64,000 nt of DNA, from positions 170,632,935 to 170,696,934 of the forward strand of contig CM061921.1 in the NCBI GenBank assembly GCA_031002005.1, in the 5' to 3' direction. Each line of letters starts with the position of its first letter. Position 1 is the first letter of the stretch. A model generated the notes under the pieces. That model ran no database searches, was not told where the DNA came from, and saw nothing but the letters and a program-made list of their open reading frames with translations. Both the position numbers and the translations under genes were made by a program. Positions 33,716 to 45,700 of this stretch are shown piece after piece. The DNA is from Vandiemenella viatica. Taxonomy: Eukaryota; Arthropoda; Insecta; Orthoptera; Morabidae.

Positions 33716-34860
33716 CTATCTCCTTGACCTTCTTCTTACTCGCGCTCTCCTTCCCTTTTTCTCCCTTTTACCAGGTGATCTGGGAGGGGACGAAGAGGGA
33801 GATTTAACAAAATGAATCGGGTCCATCAGCCTAAACTTCGGACCACGTGTCTTCGGGTCACCTCCAGTTATGTTGTTAGCAGTTGGTAGTGCTACTGCTT
33901 TCGTGGCACGTGGTGGTAATGGAGGTGCTGGTAATTTCACTGCTACTGCTGGTGGGTCCTGTTTCACTGCTGCTGGTGTGATCGAGGTCGCAGACGTGTT
34001 GCTACCGATGTCCGCGGTCTTAAGCGTTATGACCTTAGTGGGTTTAGCACCGCATTTGCACTGACACGAGCACGTAGTGCTTGTGCCCATGTCTGCAACA
34101 AACGTCTGGGTGGCAACACTTTGTTTCCTGACGGGAGCTGAAGCAATCTTAGCAAAAATAGTTGCAAATACTGGGGCGGCAAGTAACTTGGCCTTCTTCT
34201 TAGCTTTGCCATAAGGAATCCGCTCTTTGGTCTTCAGCTCCTGAATCTTGCATTCTTCAAGATACACTTGACACTCCCTGCTCCAGGCGGGGTGTGAACC
34301 GGAGCAGTTGACACAAGCCTGTGGGAGCGTATAACTGACACTCGGCTCGTGTGCACCCTTCCCGCAGTTTCCACATGTGGGGTTGCCCTTACATGATGCT
34401 GTCGTATGTCAGAACCGCTGACACTGGTAACAGCGCATCGGGTTCAGAACATACGGACGGACGTTAAGGTTTAAATATCCGGCCTTGATATTCTTGGGCA
34501 ATACTGGAGTGTCAAACATCAGGATGAAGGTCAGTCTTTTCTAGATTGCCATTCACCCTTTGTGTGATCTGACGTACCTCGATCACTTTCTCTGATTTCC
34601 ATTTGTAAGAAGCTCGTCAGTCCCTAAATCCATAACGCCATGACAGGTGACTACGCCTTTACTGGAATTTAGTGACTTATGGAGTTCGCATTTTACGGCG
34701 AACTCCCCGAGCCTCTCACAATTCAGCAGTTGGGTAGCTAGCTTACTGGTGACTGTTTCCAGCAGCAGTGTCCCGTTCCTCAGTTTTTTAACAGTGTTAA
34801 GGGTACCAAAAAGACCCTCTAGACCCTATGAGATGTAGAAGGGTGACACCTTTTCCAACG
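33716..34860 (-). pseudogene. ORF1 of the inserted LINE copy
   Basis: The clear part (34267-33716) encodes ECKIQELKTKERIPYGKAKK, a Cys pair SCQCKCG, Pro/Ala-rich text and a basic tail. It matches the ORF1 of the outer copy (36626-37420) closely in order. Upstream at 34460-34290 a zinc-knuckle-like region with ASCKGNPTCG is recognisable but broken. The stop after RRRSRR at 33716 arises from a shift. Downstream sequence still resembles the outer ORF1 end (AMLVDEPD) before it joins the 3' UTR. Confidence 0.75.
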
Positions 34861-35413
34861 TTCCTTCAATTTTTTCCATAATTACAAAAGCGTTCTGTAC
34901 TGAACAAACTTTTCTGTCACTGACAGATGCGGAAGGGCTATCAACCCTCACCCGTTTCTGTGAACTGGGTGTAATTATATTAGCCTGCGGCACACCCGTA
35001 CCCCAGGTTGGTTTGGTTTTCTTGTGAGTATTATTTTTGGTCCCACGAGTATAACCAATTTAAAAGGAAATGCTAATACAACAGGGGTGCACAGGTGCCC
35101 CTGAGGTTGCACGCTAGCGAGTGATTTCCCTCATCACCCATTCGCCTCCTCGGCACGTGTCTGACCTTGAAGTTGAGGTTTTTTTTAATAGAGGTTTGTT
35201 CTGTCCTCGCAATCCAGGCAATGAAGCTAAGATCCCCACTCTTCTAGGCATACAATGTTCCACCGCCACGCCCTACGTTGGTCGTTGAAGCATGGTAGGA
35301 TTTTACGGTGTGGGAAACTTGCGACGCTCACAAGTTTCCAGCTCGGGCACCACGGGTTCGCCAAACCCGTACCTGGTACTTGTGTACCAGGCCCCTGCGG
35401 GGGCATTTAAGGC

Positions 35414-36611
35414 AGACTCCAACTCCCAAAATATAAATGGGGTATTGTACACCTGGAAAACCGGTGAGTCGAAGCTTAGAACATGTCCTTCGGCTGCAGT
35501 TCTTCATTGCAGAAACCGAGGTTCCAGTCTGGCAGATGAAGTAATAGAGGTAAACGACTCTGCCATCAGCTGCGTTATGCTTTGCTCGTCGTTTACTATA
35601 AGCCTCTGATCCAGTAATGCAGATACTGGCGATCGAACCTTCCAGATATACGGCAGATTGACTCCCATACTTTTGTTGATGATTTAATGCTGCTCACAAA
35701 GGTCTGCCATAACCTTCTCTTGCCCTCCTTAATCACCTGACACGCCTTAGCTCTAGCAACTCTGAACGCTGCAAGGTTGTTGGGTGCAACCTGAAATAAT
35801 TCAAGGCCTGTCTGTGACCCTGAATAGTGGAACGACATTCTTCATTCCACTGAGGATCTGGCGTTTTTTGCAGTGTTCCTGAGCTACTAGGCATGGAGAT
35901 ATCTGCCACCTGGTGAATTACTTCTGTAAAGTTTTCCACTTTCTCCTTGATGGTTTGATGCTGTTGGAGAGTGATAGAACGGCGATAGAGCTGCCAGTAA
36001 GCTCTGCTGATATTCAATTTATGGTGGATGGTTCTTCCTGCATGTTCGAACTCTACGTGCAGCCATATTGGGAAGTGGTTGCTTCCATGAAGGTCATGAC
36101 CCATGTCCCAACGTGCGGAGTCTGCAATTGAAGGAGAGCAAATAGAAAGATCAATGGCAGAGGACGTACCAGTAGCAGTAGTGAAGTGGGTCATTTGACC
36201 GGTATTAAGGATGAATAACTCCTCTCGCTCCAATAATCTACAAATTTCATGACCTCTGGGGTAATCGGTGGTCAACTCCCACAACGCACTGTGCGCGTTA
36301 GTCTCCTACGGGAGAAAAGGCCAAGAAATTTTCCGCAGTAAATCAGCAATTTCACCGAAATTAACTGGTGATCCCAGTGGTAGATATAAGGAGCATACAG
36401 TCAATTGTACCAGTCCATGTATTCTGACAGTTACTGCTTGTAAGGGAGAGGTGAGAGCTACAGGTTTGGAGTGGACAGTGTTCTGGACAAACACAACCAC
36501 TCCCACCTTCGCTTGATGACCCTTGGTATCGTCCTTTCGGTATATGTTATAACCTCTTTGCACAGGTTGATGTGCTAGTCTAAAATGTGTCTCTTGGAGA
36601 CAGACACACAA
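35414..36611 (-). pseudogene. LINE APE endonuclease and start of RT linker
   Basis: The minus strand has CLQETHF (catalytic Glu block) near 36600, GVVVFVQN, then VQLTVCSLYLPLG. The region LFILNTGQMTHFTTATGTSSAIDLSI and HDLHGSNHFPIWLHV follow in the next frame (36284-35733); the final block normally reads SDHFP, so the catalytic Asp is Asn here. A linker leads to MAESFTSITSSARLEPRFL and FIFWELESALN, which breaks at the insertion point 35404. The nicking domain is inactive by this substitution and by shifts near 36300 and 35740. Confidence 0.85.
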
Positions 36612-36625
36612 AGGATTGGACCGTG

Positions 36626-37990
36626 CTAAAAATTGTAACTATTCTTTGTGAGCCATAAAACCGTTAACGTTCCACTAAAGTATGGGAACCATCCTACCGA
36701 TTTAATTTCACCCTCCTCGGATCGGGTGGGTCCTGGTGCACTTATTGCTGAGGAACGGTTTCCAGGCTCGTCCACCAGCATTTCAGTCTCCTCCAGCTCT
36801 GAAGTTGAGACTGACATCTCTGACTCAGTGTTTTCCTCCAAAACTTTACTATTTCTTTTCTTTTGCTGCCACTTCCCCATCTTCTCCCTATTGGCAGATA
36901 GTCTGGGAGGGGATGAAGAGTGCGATTCTACAAGCTGAGTCAGTTCTGTATATTTAAATTTTGGACCACGGGGCCTCTGGTCACCTGTTCCACAGGTAGC
37001 AGATGGTATTGCTGCTAGGACCACTATACATGGTGGGATAGAATGGGCGGTTGCCTTAACTGTTTCTGCTGATGGGGTCTTTGAGACTGCTGCTGGAGTG
37101 ATTGAGATCGCTGAAGTGTTGCTACCGACGTCCGTGGTCTTGGATGTTACGACCTTGTCGAGTTTTGCACCGTATTTGCACTGACATGAGCATATTGTGC
37201 TTTTGGTCATGTCTGCAACAGACATCTGAGTAGCAACACTTTCTTTCCTGATGGGAGCTGAAGCCATCTTAGCAAAGCTAGTTGTGAAGATGGGAGCGGC
37301 TAGCAACTTGGCCTTCTTCTTTGCTTTCCTGTAAGGAATCTGCTCTTTGGTCTTCAGCTCCTGTAGCTTGTGCTCTTCAAGATACACTTGACACTCCCTA
37401 CTCCATGAAGGGTGCGACACGGATCAGTTGACACACACCGGTGACAGTGTGCAACTAACACCTGGCTCATGTGCACCCTTGCCGCACTTACCACAAGTGG
37501 GGTTGCCCTTACATGACGCAGTCGTATGTCCGAACCTCTGGCACTGGAAGCAGCACAATGGGTCCGGGACATACGGACGGATGTTCAGGTTTAGGTATGT
37601 GGCCTCGATATTCTTGGGCAATACTGGAGTGCCAAACATCAGGACAAAGGTGACAGTCTTTTCAAGATTGCCATTTACCCTTCGTGTGATCTGACGTACC
37701 TCTGTCCCTAAGTCCACGACATCCCAGCAGGTGATAACGCCTTTGCTACTATTTAGGAACTTATGGAGTTCGCATTTTACAGCGAACTCCCCAAGCTTCT
37801 CACAATTAAGAAGTTTGGTTGCTTGCTTACTGGAAGATGTTTCCAGCAGCAGAGTACCGTTCCTCAGTTCTTTGACAGAATTTAGGGTACCAAAAAGAAC
37901 CTCTACTCCCTTTGAAATATAGAGGGTGACATCTTTTCGAATGTTCCTTCTATCGTTTCCATTATGACAAAAGTGTTCACTAACAAACAT
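36626..37990 (-). pseudogene. LINE ORF1 with CCHC zinc knuckle
   Basis: The 5' frame (37990-37424) contains KDVTLYISKGVEVLFGTLNS, ITRRVNGNLEKTVTFVLMFG and a zinc knuckle CCFQCQRFGHTTASC near 37560, with a second Cys cluster (CGKCGKGAHEPGVSC) right after it. A shift near 37423 leads to a second frame (37420-36626) with SWSRECQVYLEEHKLQELKT, Ala/Lys-rich helices, SCQCKYG, Pro-rich text and an acidic Ser-rich tail ending in EEGEIKSVG. Such ORF1 proteins bind the element RNA. One shift separates the halves; otherwise the frame is well kept. Confidence 0.85.
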
Positions 37991-38523
37991 ACTTTTCTGT
38001 TACATTCAACCTCACCCGCTTCTTAGAATTGTGTGTGCTTATATTATCCAGTGGCACATCACCACCACAAGGGTCTGAATTCTTTTTGGTTAGGTTTTTT
38101 GCGCTTTTTGGATTTGAAGTCTTCGTTTTTGGTCCCAAGAGTAAAGGAGGAAAGGTCTGGGGGATACACCTCCATAGCTTATGCCCCAGGCTAATATAAC
38201 AGGGGTGTACAGGTGCCCCTGAGGTTGCATGCTAGTGAGTGATCTCCCTCAACACCCCTCCAACTCCTCGGCACTTGTCAAAACTTGAGACTGAGGTTTT
38301 TTCTTTTTATAGAGGTTTGTTCCATCCTCATGATCCAGGTGATGAAGCCAAGATCTCCATTCTCCTGGGCACACAACGTTCCACTGTCACACCCTATGGT
38401 GGTCGTTAAAGCATGGTATGAGTTTACAGTGTGGGAAACTTGCGACTCTCACAATTTTACTGCTCAGGCTCTGCGGGTTCGCCAAACCCGTACCTGACAC
38501 TTGCGTTCCAGGCCTCTGTGGGC

Positions 38524-39284
38524 ACACCAGGTGAAGTTGACATTTGGTTGATAGAGGCTAATATGGACTCTCCACACCCAAGCACAGTTTTTAAGTTATA
38601 GTTTTAACAACAAAGAGTTTTTTTCTTCAAATTTCATTCTTAAAGAATAGTTAATCCCATATAAAACCATTGTCACCCCATTATGAAATTTGGCAAACCA
38701 AGAGTCTAAAATCTTGATTTAAAAAAAAAAAATCATTTCTGGTGTTCTTGAGATTTTGACTGTTTTAAAAGTTACTAAAACTTACAGTACTTAGCCATAT
38801 TATAAATCATATTAAAGCTCTTTTAAAACAAGATAGAATGACACCAATTTCAGGGATTTAGGTTAAACAGTTTTTGAGCTGCTTAAAGATGTCAAGGCAA
38901 TGTCAAACATGTATAATTTTTTATTTTTTCAGAGCTAATTGTTGAAAATATAACAGCCCAAAAATCTAAAATTCTCTATTTTTGTCCTCTTAACAGTTAA
39001 CAAAAAATGTGAATGACAAAAGTTTAAAAAATATTTTTGGTGGTTGATTTGACATGGAACGATCCTGCCACTTTAATTGCACTTAGAGAGAGAGAGTTAA
39101 ATGATTTGGACTGTTATATACAAATACCAAATGTTTATGTATAATTTTGTTGAATGTCTAAGATTTAGATCACTAAAAAAATCCAGGTGCAGTGCTGATA
39201 TTAGGTTATAAGCAGCACAATTTTTTGACCTCAATACTGATGGCACAAATTTCCATTTTATTCAAAATTTTACATTATTTTTTT
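38524..39284. other. Intron sequence, no recognisable gene
   Basis: AT-rich, many homopolymer runs, no open frame of note. Confidence 0.5.
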
Positions 39285-39410
39285 CTACCCATGGCCTTTT
39301 GAGGGCAGAATCTCAGCATTCTCCTAGAGTGTTTTACAGTAACCGCGGAAAATTCTAATCTGGATTCCCGGAGGGGGGTCAAGCCTGCATCCTCCTGAAC
39401 GCCAGGACAA
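39285..39410 (-). repeat. SINE fragment (tRNA-derived family)
   Basis: Plus-strand text CCATGGCCTTTTGA..GCAG, AACCGCGGAAAATTCTAATC and a decayed CATCCTCCTGAACGCCAG match the middle and head of the SINE copies at 46113, 54892 and 60265. Both ends are incomplete. Confidence 0.6.
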
Positions 39411-39662
39411 TCAGCAGCTACCATCTATTGCGTTTAAAGAGACATTACCTGATATTTATAGACAACAACAGGTAGAGGGTGTTAGGAAAGCATCACATGC
39501 TACACGAAACACAACTGAATTACTCCACAGTATTTTACCTAACAATATTAAAGAAGTTTCACTTCAAAACCATAGTTACAAATCTTAGCTGACTATTATA
39601 ACATTTAAATGAAGACAATGATAACAACAGTTAATCATATGCTTATGTAGGATTGAGACACA

Positions 39663-39663
<1 letters not shown>

Positions 39664-39693
<30 letters not shown>
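39664..39693. repeat. A30 homopolymer
   Basis: Uninterrupted A run. About 65 bp to its right, GTTTACTTTCCCTATCC matches the terminal motif of the foldback family in inverse orientation. Confidence 0.85.
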
Positions 39694-39695
<2 letters not shown>

Positions 39696-39699
39696 CTTG

Positions 39700-40255
39700 T
39701 GTGAGAAGATTGTGAAAAGTACAGAACACCACAGATTCCATGTTAGGAAATTGATAAGTTTACTTTCCCTATCCTGATTTGTATGAAACAATATACTAAC
39801 CACAAAAAATTATAATGATCAATCTTAAAATTTTTAAAAGTGATATCGATGGGGAAATAGAATGGTTTAACAGGAGACAGATGTCTGGGTAATGTCTGAT
39901 GTCAAGGACTAGTTGATAAGCCAGTTCCCAATTGCAGTTTTCAAATGGCACAATAGATTCTGAAAATACAGATGGCTGAAACTGTGAAACAGTTTAACTT
40001 TTGCTATGAACTCACATGAACTATATGCCTTCAACAATTCAATGTAACTGATTGCTGGTTGGTGGCTAGGACTGCATAATAATCTTCCTACCCCAACAAT
40101 ACCCCTGGTTAAACAACTACTTTCAAATATTTAAATGCACCACAGAAACAGAACCATTCTGTAAATATTTAGAAGCAAAAAAAATTACCTTCTATCCAGA
40201 AAATTGACCAGATAATTCCCAGTTGCAAGAACAAAGATCAGAGGGATCCCTGTAA
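39700..40255. other. Intron sequence, no recognisable gene
   Basis: AT-rich. Only the short foldback-end match near 39757-39775 stands out. Confidence 0.4.
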
Positions 40256-40259
40256 TTAG

Positions 40260-40715
40260 CAAAGCATATCACCAATATCTGTCTGCATTTGAGTTCGGGA
40301 GCATTTTATATGTTCTAACATTGTGAAGTTTCTAGATAAAAATGAGTTACTTATACTGAACACACACAGATTTCGGAAGAATAGATAGTGTGAAACACAT
40401 TTTCCCCTAATTTTGCATGATGTACTGAAAGTGATCGAAGCAGGTTCACAAGTTGATGTAATTTTCCTTCATTTTCTGCACCATACAACTGACTTTTAAC
40501 AAAGATTCAAGTATATAGTAAATTGGATTAGATTTTTGAATGGATACAAGATTTTCTAACTGGCCGGTCACAATATGTTGTCATGGATGGGGAAGACTCT
40601 TCTAATCTAGATGTTACTTTGGGCATTCCTCAAGGAAATGTAAGATGACCACATCTTTTCTTAGTTATTATATACTATCTCAGTGATAACATTAATAGCA
40701 GCTTGCATTTGTTCC
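40260..40715 (+). pseudogene. CR1-type LINE fragment, RT part
   Basis: Nucleotide text matches the CR1 copies at 13.6 and 18.9 kb: TTTCTAGATAAAAATGAGTT, CACAGATTTCGGAAGAATAG, GTGATCGAAGCAGGTTCAC and TCTAATCTAGATGTTACTTT. Translation is heavily broken. The fragment stops where a PLE begins at about 40730. Confidence 0.8.
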
Positions 40716-40729
40716 CTGATCTATCCTTT

Positions 40730-41950
40730 TTCTTTTTAATTTGTTTCTACTTTAAATGATTCCATCTAATGCGATATTTTTTTTCATTCTCTTATTTGTT
40801 TTTTATAAAATGCATTTCACTTCTTTCACAGAAGCATCTTCAGCAGTTTTTACTGTTAAATGTGTGTACATGTCATTATATTGGTAATGGTATTACATTT
40901 TGTTACATCGAAGTCATGGTATGAATTATGATTTACTAACATTTTCACTTTATATTTTACTTTTGGTTTCAGTGATTTCAGCTTGGTTTTTTGTATAATT
41001 GGTCCTATTTTGCTTGTGGTTTACTTATCACACAACTCTATTTTTTGAGTTGCCTCATTTATGTTTGTTTGCCGTATGGCATGTTCTTTAAAAATGTGTT
41101 ACGAATTTGCGGGTGTCATTTTTTTTAACATTTGGACTGTGTTATTGGTTGTTTTTCTTATTTTCTTTTGAGTGACGTGTCTAGTGTCAAATTTGTAAGA
41201 TTGTGTATCCATTTACTACATGTTTTCCTTCTGCTAATGCTGTCTGAATATGGTAGTGCTCTTGGAATGTTAGTATTTGAGTATTACTGTTGTACCTAGT
41301 GGGTATTTGCATGAATGTGTCAGTATTTTTTGGTCGGTTGTTGTGAATTTGAAAATGTTCAGCAAATGTAGATTGGTTATTGTATTTTAGGACTCTTACA
41401 TGTTCCTTGTATCTTGTTTTCTGGATTATAGAAACAAGGAAGCAGCCACTAAGCCTGAAAATGGAATAGCATAGGGAAAATTAACCCGTCACTTACCACA
41501 GATGAAGGCAGGAGGGTGAGACGAACACGTAACTCGTTTTGTACTTTCTCCATGTTTGGCCAATATATTAAGCTTGACAGTCAGTGTATGTTAGTCAGTA
41601 TATTCCCGAGTTGTGAAATTTACTGTTTTGTGCATTTATCAATTTTTATTGTCCATATAGATGATTGTTTTCAGTTCTGACATATTATTAATGAGATTTC
41701 ATTCAATCTATTGAGAATATGTGTATCACAGGTTGTTTGCAGGTTTTTTTAGATGGTTTCCTATATATCTCAAATGAGTGTTCTTGTTTGTATCTTCTTG
41801 TTGTTATATCAAGAAAGTTCAGTTTACCATTTATCTCATTTCCATCGTCAATTTGAAGTTTTTGTGCGTGGAGTTTATTCTTGTACCCTTTGTTCTGGTT
41901 CACTGACTAGACAGATTATGCTGTCCACATACCTAAACCAGTATTTTTTT
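40730..41950 (-). pseudogene. Third Penelope-like element (RT end and GIY-YIG)
   Basis: The minus strand starts with YWFRYVDSIICLV at 41945-41905, the active-site box with the second Asp changed to Ser. It continues with NEINGKLNFLDI, EHSFEIYRKPS and TCDTHILNRLNEIS. An endonuclease part reads YIGQTWRKYKT near 41560, is interrupted by about 100 bp, and resumes with KTRYKEHVRVLKYNNQSTFAEH near 41420-41350. TGCTGAAGATGCTTC.GTGAAAG near 40850 is a degenerate hammerhead-like text. This is a different PLE subfamily from the one at 381-2050. Confidence 0.75.
41445..41545. repeat. Foldback-family fragment inside the PLE
   Basis: CATAGGGAAAATTAACCCGT, CACTTACCACAGATGAAGGC and GAGACGAACACGTAACTC match the terminal arm of the foldback element at 57950-58235 and the end at 27287. 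It splits the PLE endonuclease motif between YKT and KTRYKEH. Confidence 0.6.
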
Positions 41951-41954
41951 AATT

Positions 41955-42415
41955 TTGTTCAGATTTCTTGGTCATAATTTAAAACAATGCACTCCAGAAA
42001 TTAAATCGATTGCATACAAAGCACTAGTGCATCCTCACTTAGAATATTGTTGTTCCATATGGGGTCCCCATCGAAAAGGGCTAATGGAGGCATTGGAGAA
42101 GGTCCAAAGAAGAGCTGCCCAATTCATGACAGGTATACATAGTTGGAGGGAAAGCGTAATTGTGATGTTGAAGGAGTTAAGTTGGGAAGACCTGGAACAC
42201 CGAAGGCATTGCTCTTGACAGAAGCTAATTGAAAAATTCACGACTGAATTATTTCAGAATGACAGCAAACAAATATTACTACCTGCAACATTAATATCTA
42301 GGAATGACTTTGAAAATAAGATAAGAGAAATCAGGGCCAGAACCGATTCATTTCTGCATTCATTTTTTCCACGAGAAATTAGGGAATGGAATAGAAAGGA
42401 TTTACCAGACAAGTA
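41955..42415 (+). pseudogene. CR1-like LINE C-terminal fragment
   Basis: Encodes FRFLGHNLKQCTPEIKSIAY, LVHPHLEYCCSIWGPHRKGL, LEKVQRRAAQFMTG and ELSWEDLEHRR, then after one stop ISRNDFENKIREIRARTDSF and FFPREIREWNRKDLP. This is the usual end of CR1/L2-type ORF2. Wording differs from the copies at 14.2 and 19.7 kb, so it may be another family that ends in the (TAA)n run. Confidence 0.8.
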
Positions 42416-42618
42416 AACATAGCTCTCAATAAAACACTCTGGCCATCCTGATCTTGGTTTTCCACGGTTTTCCCAGATCATTTCAGGTGAATGCGTGGAT
42501 GGTTCCTCACAATAGCCCATGGGCACCACCTGCTATATCTCCTATATCCCTTCCAAAATATTACACTTTCGGATAAGTGGAATGCACCCTTTGCAACCCT
42601 CTTTAAGTGAATCGCGGA

Positions 42619-42619
<1 letters not shown>

Positions 42620-42652
<33 letters not shown>
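42620..42652 (+). repeat. (TAA)n microsatellite, 11 units
   Basis: Eleven near-perfect TAA units. It may be the 3' tail of the CR1-like fragment to its left or a seed for it. Confidence 0.85.
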
Positions 42653-42654
<2 letters not shown>

Positions 42655-42738
42655 CCCTGGTTCTACAATACTAGCAAAAGATAGAAAATCAATAATAAGA
42701 GTGTATGACTTGTACAAGTAAAGACAATATTACCCCAG

Positions 42739-45700
42739 GTGGACGATCCACCCACTCCAAAGTGGAAACCAAGCATTCAGATTCTGGGGAGCAAGTCGGT
42801 GTGCTCTGGTAAACTATCACGAAAAACACGCACTTATATTGGCATTTTCAACATTCAGATAATCATTCAAACGGGAAAATTACACAATCTAACAACGGAA
42901 CTCAATAAACAGAAAATCCAAATCCTCGCCCTGCAAGAAACACACTTTACAGATTCGGAAACGATAGGCTACAGTAATTACAGAATCTTCAAATATGGAA
43001 CTAACAAGAAAATTGGCCAAAGAGGAGCACTATTAGGTATGGCCTTTTCTGTAGACAGGAAAGTTTTGGAGTCAGTGAAAGATGTGAAACCCATGAACAA
43101 TAGACTTATGACAATGAGAATAAAAGATAAAACAAAAATTACACTTTCATAAATGTACATGCACCAACAAATGGTGACTATAAAAAAAGAGCCCGAAAAA
43201 ACAGAAAGATTCTGGGAAGAGCTTGTAACAGAGATGGCCAAAATTCCAAAAGATGTGAAAATTTTGCTTGGTGACTTCAATGCACAGATTGGCAGGGAAC
43301 GCAAATACAAGAAGACAGTAGGAGATTACCCAGCACACAAGTTCACCAACAAAAATTGGTCACGACTTATTGAGTTATGCCAGCAAAACAACCTCAAAAT
43401 AATGTCCACCTCACTTCGAAAAAATCCCAAAAAAACAAACGACATGGCGATCACCAATCCAATCATTTAGGAGAATTTCGGATTGATCATGTTGCACTAT
43501 CAAAATTAAATACACAATGTAAAAGTACGCAGAGGGGCAAATATAGATTCTGATCACTATTTATCCAGAATAAAAATTAAATTCACACCCAAAAGAAAAT
43601 TTAACAGTGATTCCAAAATTCAATCTATGCAAAATAAAAAAATCCAAAATCAAAGAAAAATGGGTAGAAGAACCTGCAAAAGACTGGCCAAAATTTCAGA
43701 CTAAAATAATCAAAACCGTATAAGAATTGATAATTCGTCACAAAAAAAAACAAAGCACCCTTGGTGGAATCAAGAACATGAGACCGCACTAGAAGAAGGA
43801 GAAAAGGCATTTCAAAATTACAAATGCAACAAATCTGAAGAAACATACAAGAAATTTCTCAAAGTTCGTAAACAAACATCAAAGATTTTAAGACAAAACA
43901 AACGTAAATATGTCAATGACCAACTAAAGACAATCGAAGACAACTTCAAAACTTACAATACAAATGATTTCTTCAAGTCCTTCGTGAACCAAATCAAAAT
44001 GTGCTCACCACAGATCCTACGTTATAGAAAACAAATTGGTAAACTTTCCCTAACAAATAAAGAAAACTGCCAAGAGCTGGCCACTCATTTTTCACAGCTC
44101 TTAAATTGTCCGCAACCCATAAAGAGGTTCCCGAAAACACAATCTCAAATAACAACTGAGAACTCATCACCACCAACACAAGAAGAAATTTATGCACATA
44201 TAAAGAAAATTAAAAATAATAAAACATTAGGAGAAGATGGAATTGTAGCCGAACTTTTAAAAAATTTAGGTCGAAATTCACTCAAAGAAATTGCACAAAT
44301 AATCCAAAACATTTGGCAACCCAAAAAAATCCCATATGATGGGAAGATTGCTCTAACCCACCCACTACATAAAATAGGCATCAAATCAGATGTAAGCAAC
44401 AATAGAGGGATATCCCTCCTACCAGTCAAATAGAAATTCTTTCAGCCTGTATTTTGAAGAGAACACAGGAGGGGTTAGAACCTAAATTAGCAAAATATCA
44501 AGCAGGATTCAGACCAAACAGGTCATGCCCCGAACAAATTTTTAACCTCAAAACCATAATCAAAATGTGAGTACTCATACGAAAACCGCTTGTATGCATA
44601 TTTGTGGATTTCAAAACGGCATACGACTCAATAGACAGGCCTTCACTATTCAAAATTTTAGACGAAGAAAGGAGATTAGATAAAAAAAACACGAGAACTC
44701 ATAAAACAAACACTAATTGGCACCAAATCTAAAGTAAAATTCATGGGAGAAATTTCAGAACCCTCCGACATTCAAACAGGCGTGAGACAAGGCGATGGGC
44801 TCTCTCCTCTTCTGTTCAATGTCATTCTAGACAAGGTTATGGAAGAATGGGAGAACGAACTCAAGAAATGTAAGTGTTGGAAGCTTGGCTTTCCCAAAAA
44901 CAACCTATACATACCATACCTCACTTTTTTGGTTGATTTGGAGATACTAGCAGAATATGGAGAGACTGCCATCAAGCAGCTTGAGACACTCGAAGAATGT
45001 GCAGAAAAAGTAGGGTTACAAATCTCATTCGAGAAAACTGAATTCATATGTTCAAAGACAGAAATAGCAAGTTTGAGAACAAAATATGGTAAAATCAATA
45101 GGGTCCCACACTTTAAATACCACTGAGAATTCATCGAACCGACAGGCCCTGAGAAAATCTAGCAGCAAAATCGCCCCCAAAAAGTAAAAAAAGTGTTAGG
45201 GTTACTGCAAAATCTCGACAACAAAAAATCCATGCCAAGACAGACCAAATTTTGGCACTAGAACACAGTCATAAAACCAACAGTCCTCTATGCAATTGAA
45301 ACGTTAACACTTAACAGAAAACATGACCTTCAAGAAATAAAAAAAGTAGAGAGAAAAATCATTAGAAAAATTCTAGGAGCAAGACTCACTAAAGATAGAT
45401 ATGGACTACAATCAATCAAAACAACAGAAAAGTTTTCAAACATCGATATTGTCATCAAGAAAAATGGAATGAAATTCTTTGGTCACCTTAAGAGGTTACC
45501 AAGAAATCGATTGACAACTTCACTTAAAAATCCAACACCTTGGCTGAATGAAATTCGGAAGGATCTTAAAAGTGCAAACATAGGAACAACAGACATCTTA
45601 GGAAGACACCTTCAGACACAAAGTAGACAAATGGGAAGTTATAACTGAGCAACCAAAACAAAAACAATACAGACCAAAGTGGCTGGTGGAACGCAAACAA

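Larger units (their letters stand above)
32627..35403 (-). mobile_element. Same-family ORF1-only LINE inserted in the LINE ORF2
   Basis: The insertion interrupts ORF2 between WELESALN and the continuing TTPGPD text. It is flanked by a 10-bp target duplication with one mismatch, CGTTTAAGGC (32617-32626) and CATTTAAGGC (35404-35413). Its 5' end repeats the 5' text of the host copy. It holds an ORF1 copy (about 34860-33716) but no endonuclease or RT, and it passes straight to the family 3' UTR. Two (AAC)n tails are present, at 32627-32647 and at about 33174-33183, so the 3' part is duplicated or a second 3' fragment landed in the tail. It resembles half-L1 (ORF1-only) derivatives. Confidence 0.85.
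28897..38523 (-). mobile_element. RNase H-bearing LINE (I/Jockey group), host of two insertions
   Basis: Read on the minus strand the element runs from a 5' region at about 38523 through ORF1 (37990-36626), APE endonuclease, reverse transcriptase and RNase H to a C-terminus near 28897. It is split by a same-family insertion at 32627-35403 and a mariner at 29982-31313. Removing both leaves about 5.5 kb, a sensible full length. The 3' UTR seen in the copies at 33180-33560 and 63555-64000 is missing here, so the 3' end is truncated. ORF1 to RNase H order and the HCCH-free Gly-rich 5' text CAGGTACGGGTTTGGCGAAC identify the family in this window. Confidence 0.85.

Noticed and set aside
33870..34064. 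Gly/Ala-rich plus-strand frame
   Set aside because: It is the reverse of the Pro/Ala-rich part of the inserted LINE ORF1.
37428..37922. Several plus-strand frames opposite the LINE ORF1
   Set aside because: They are shadows of the minus-strand zinc-knuckle ORF1.
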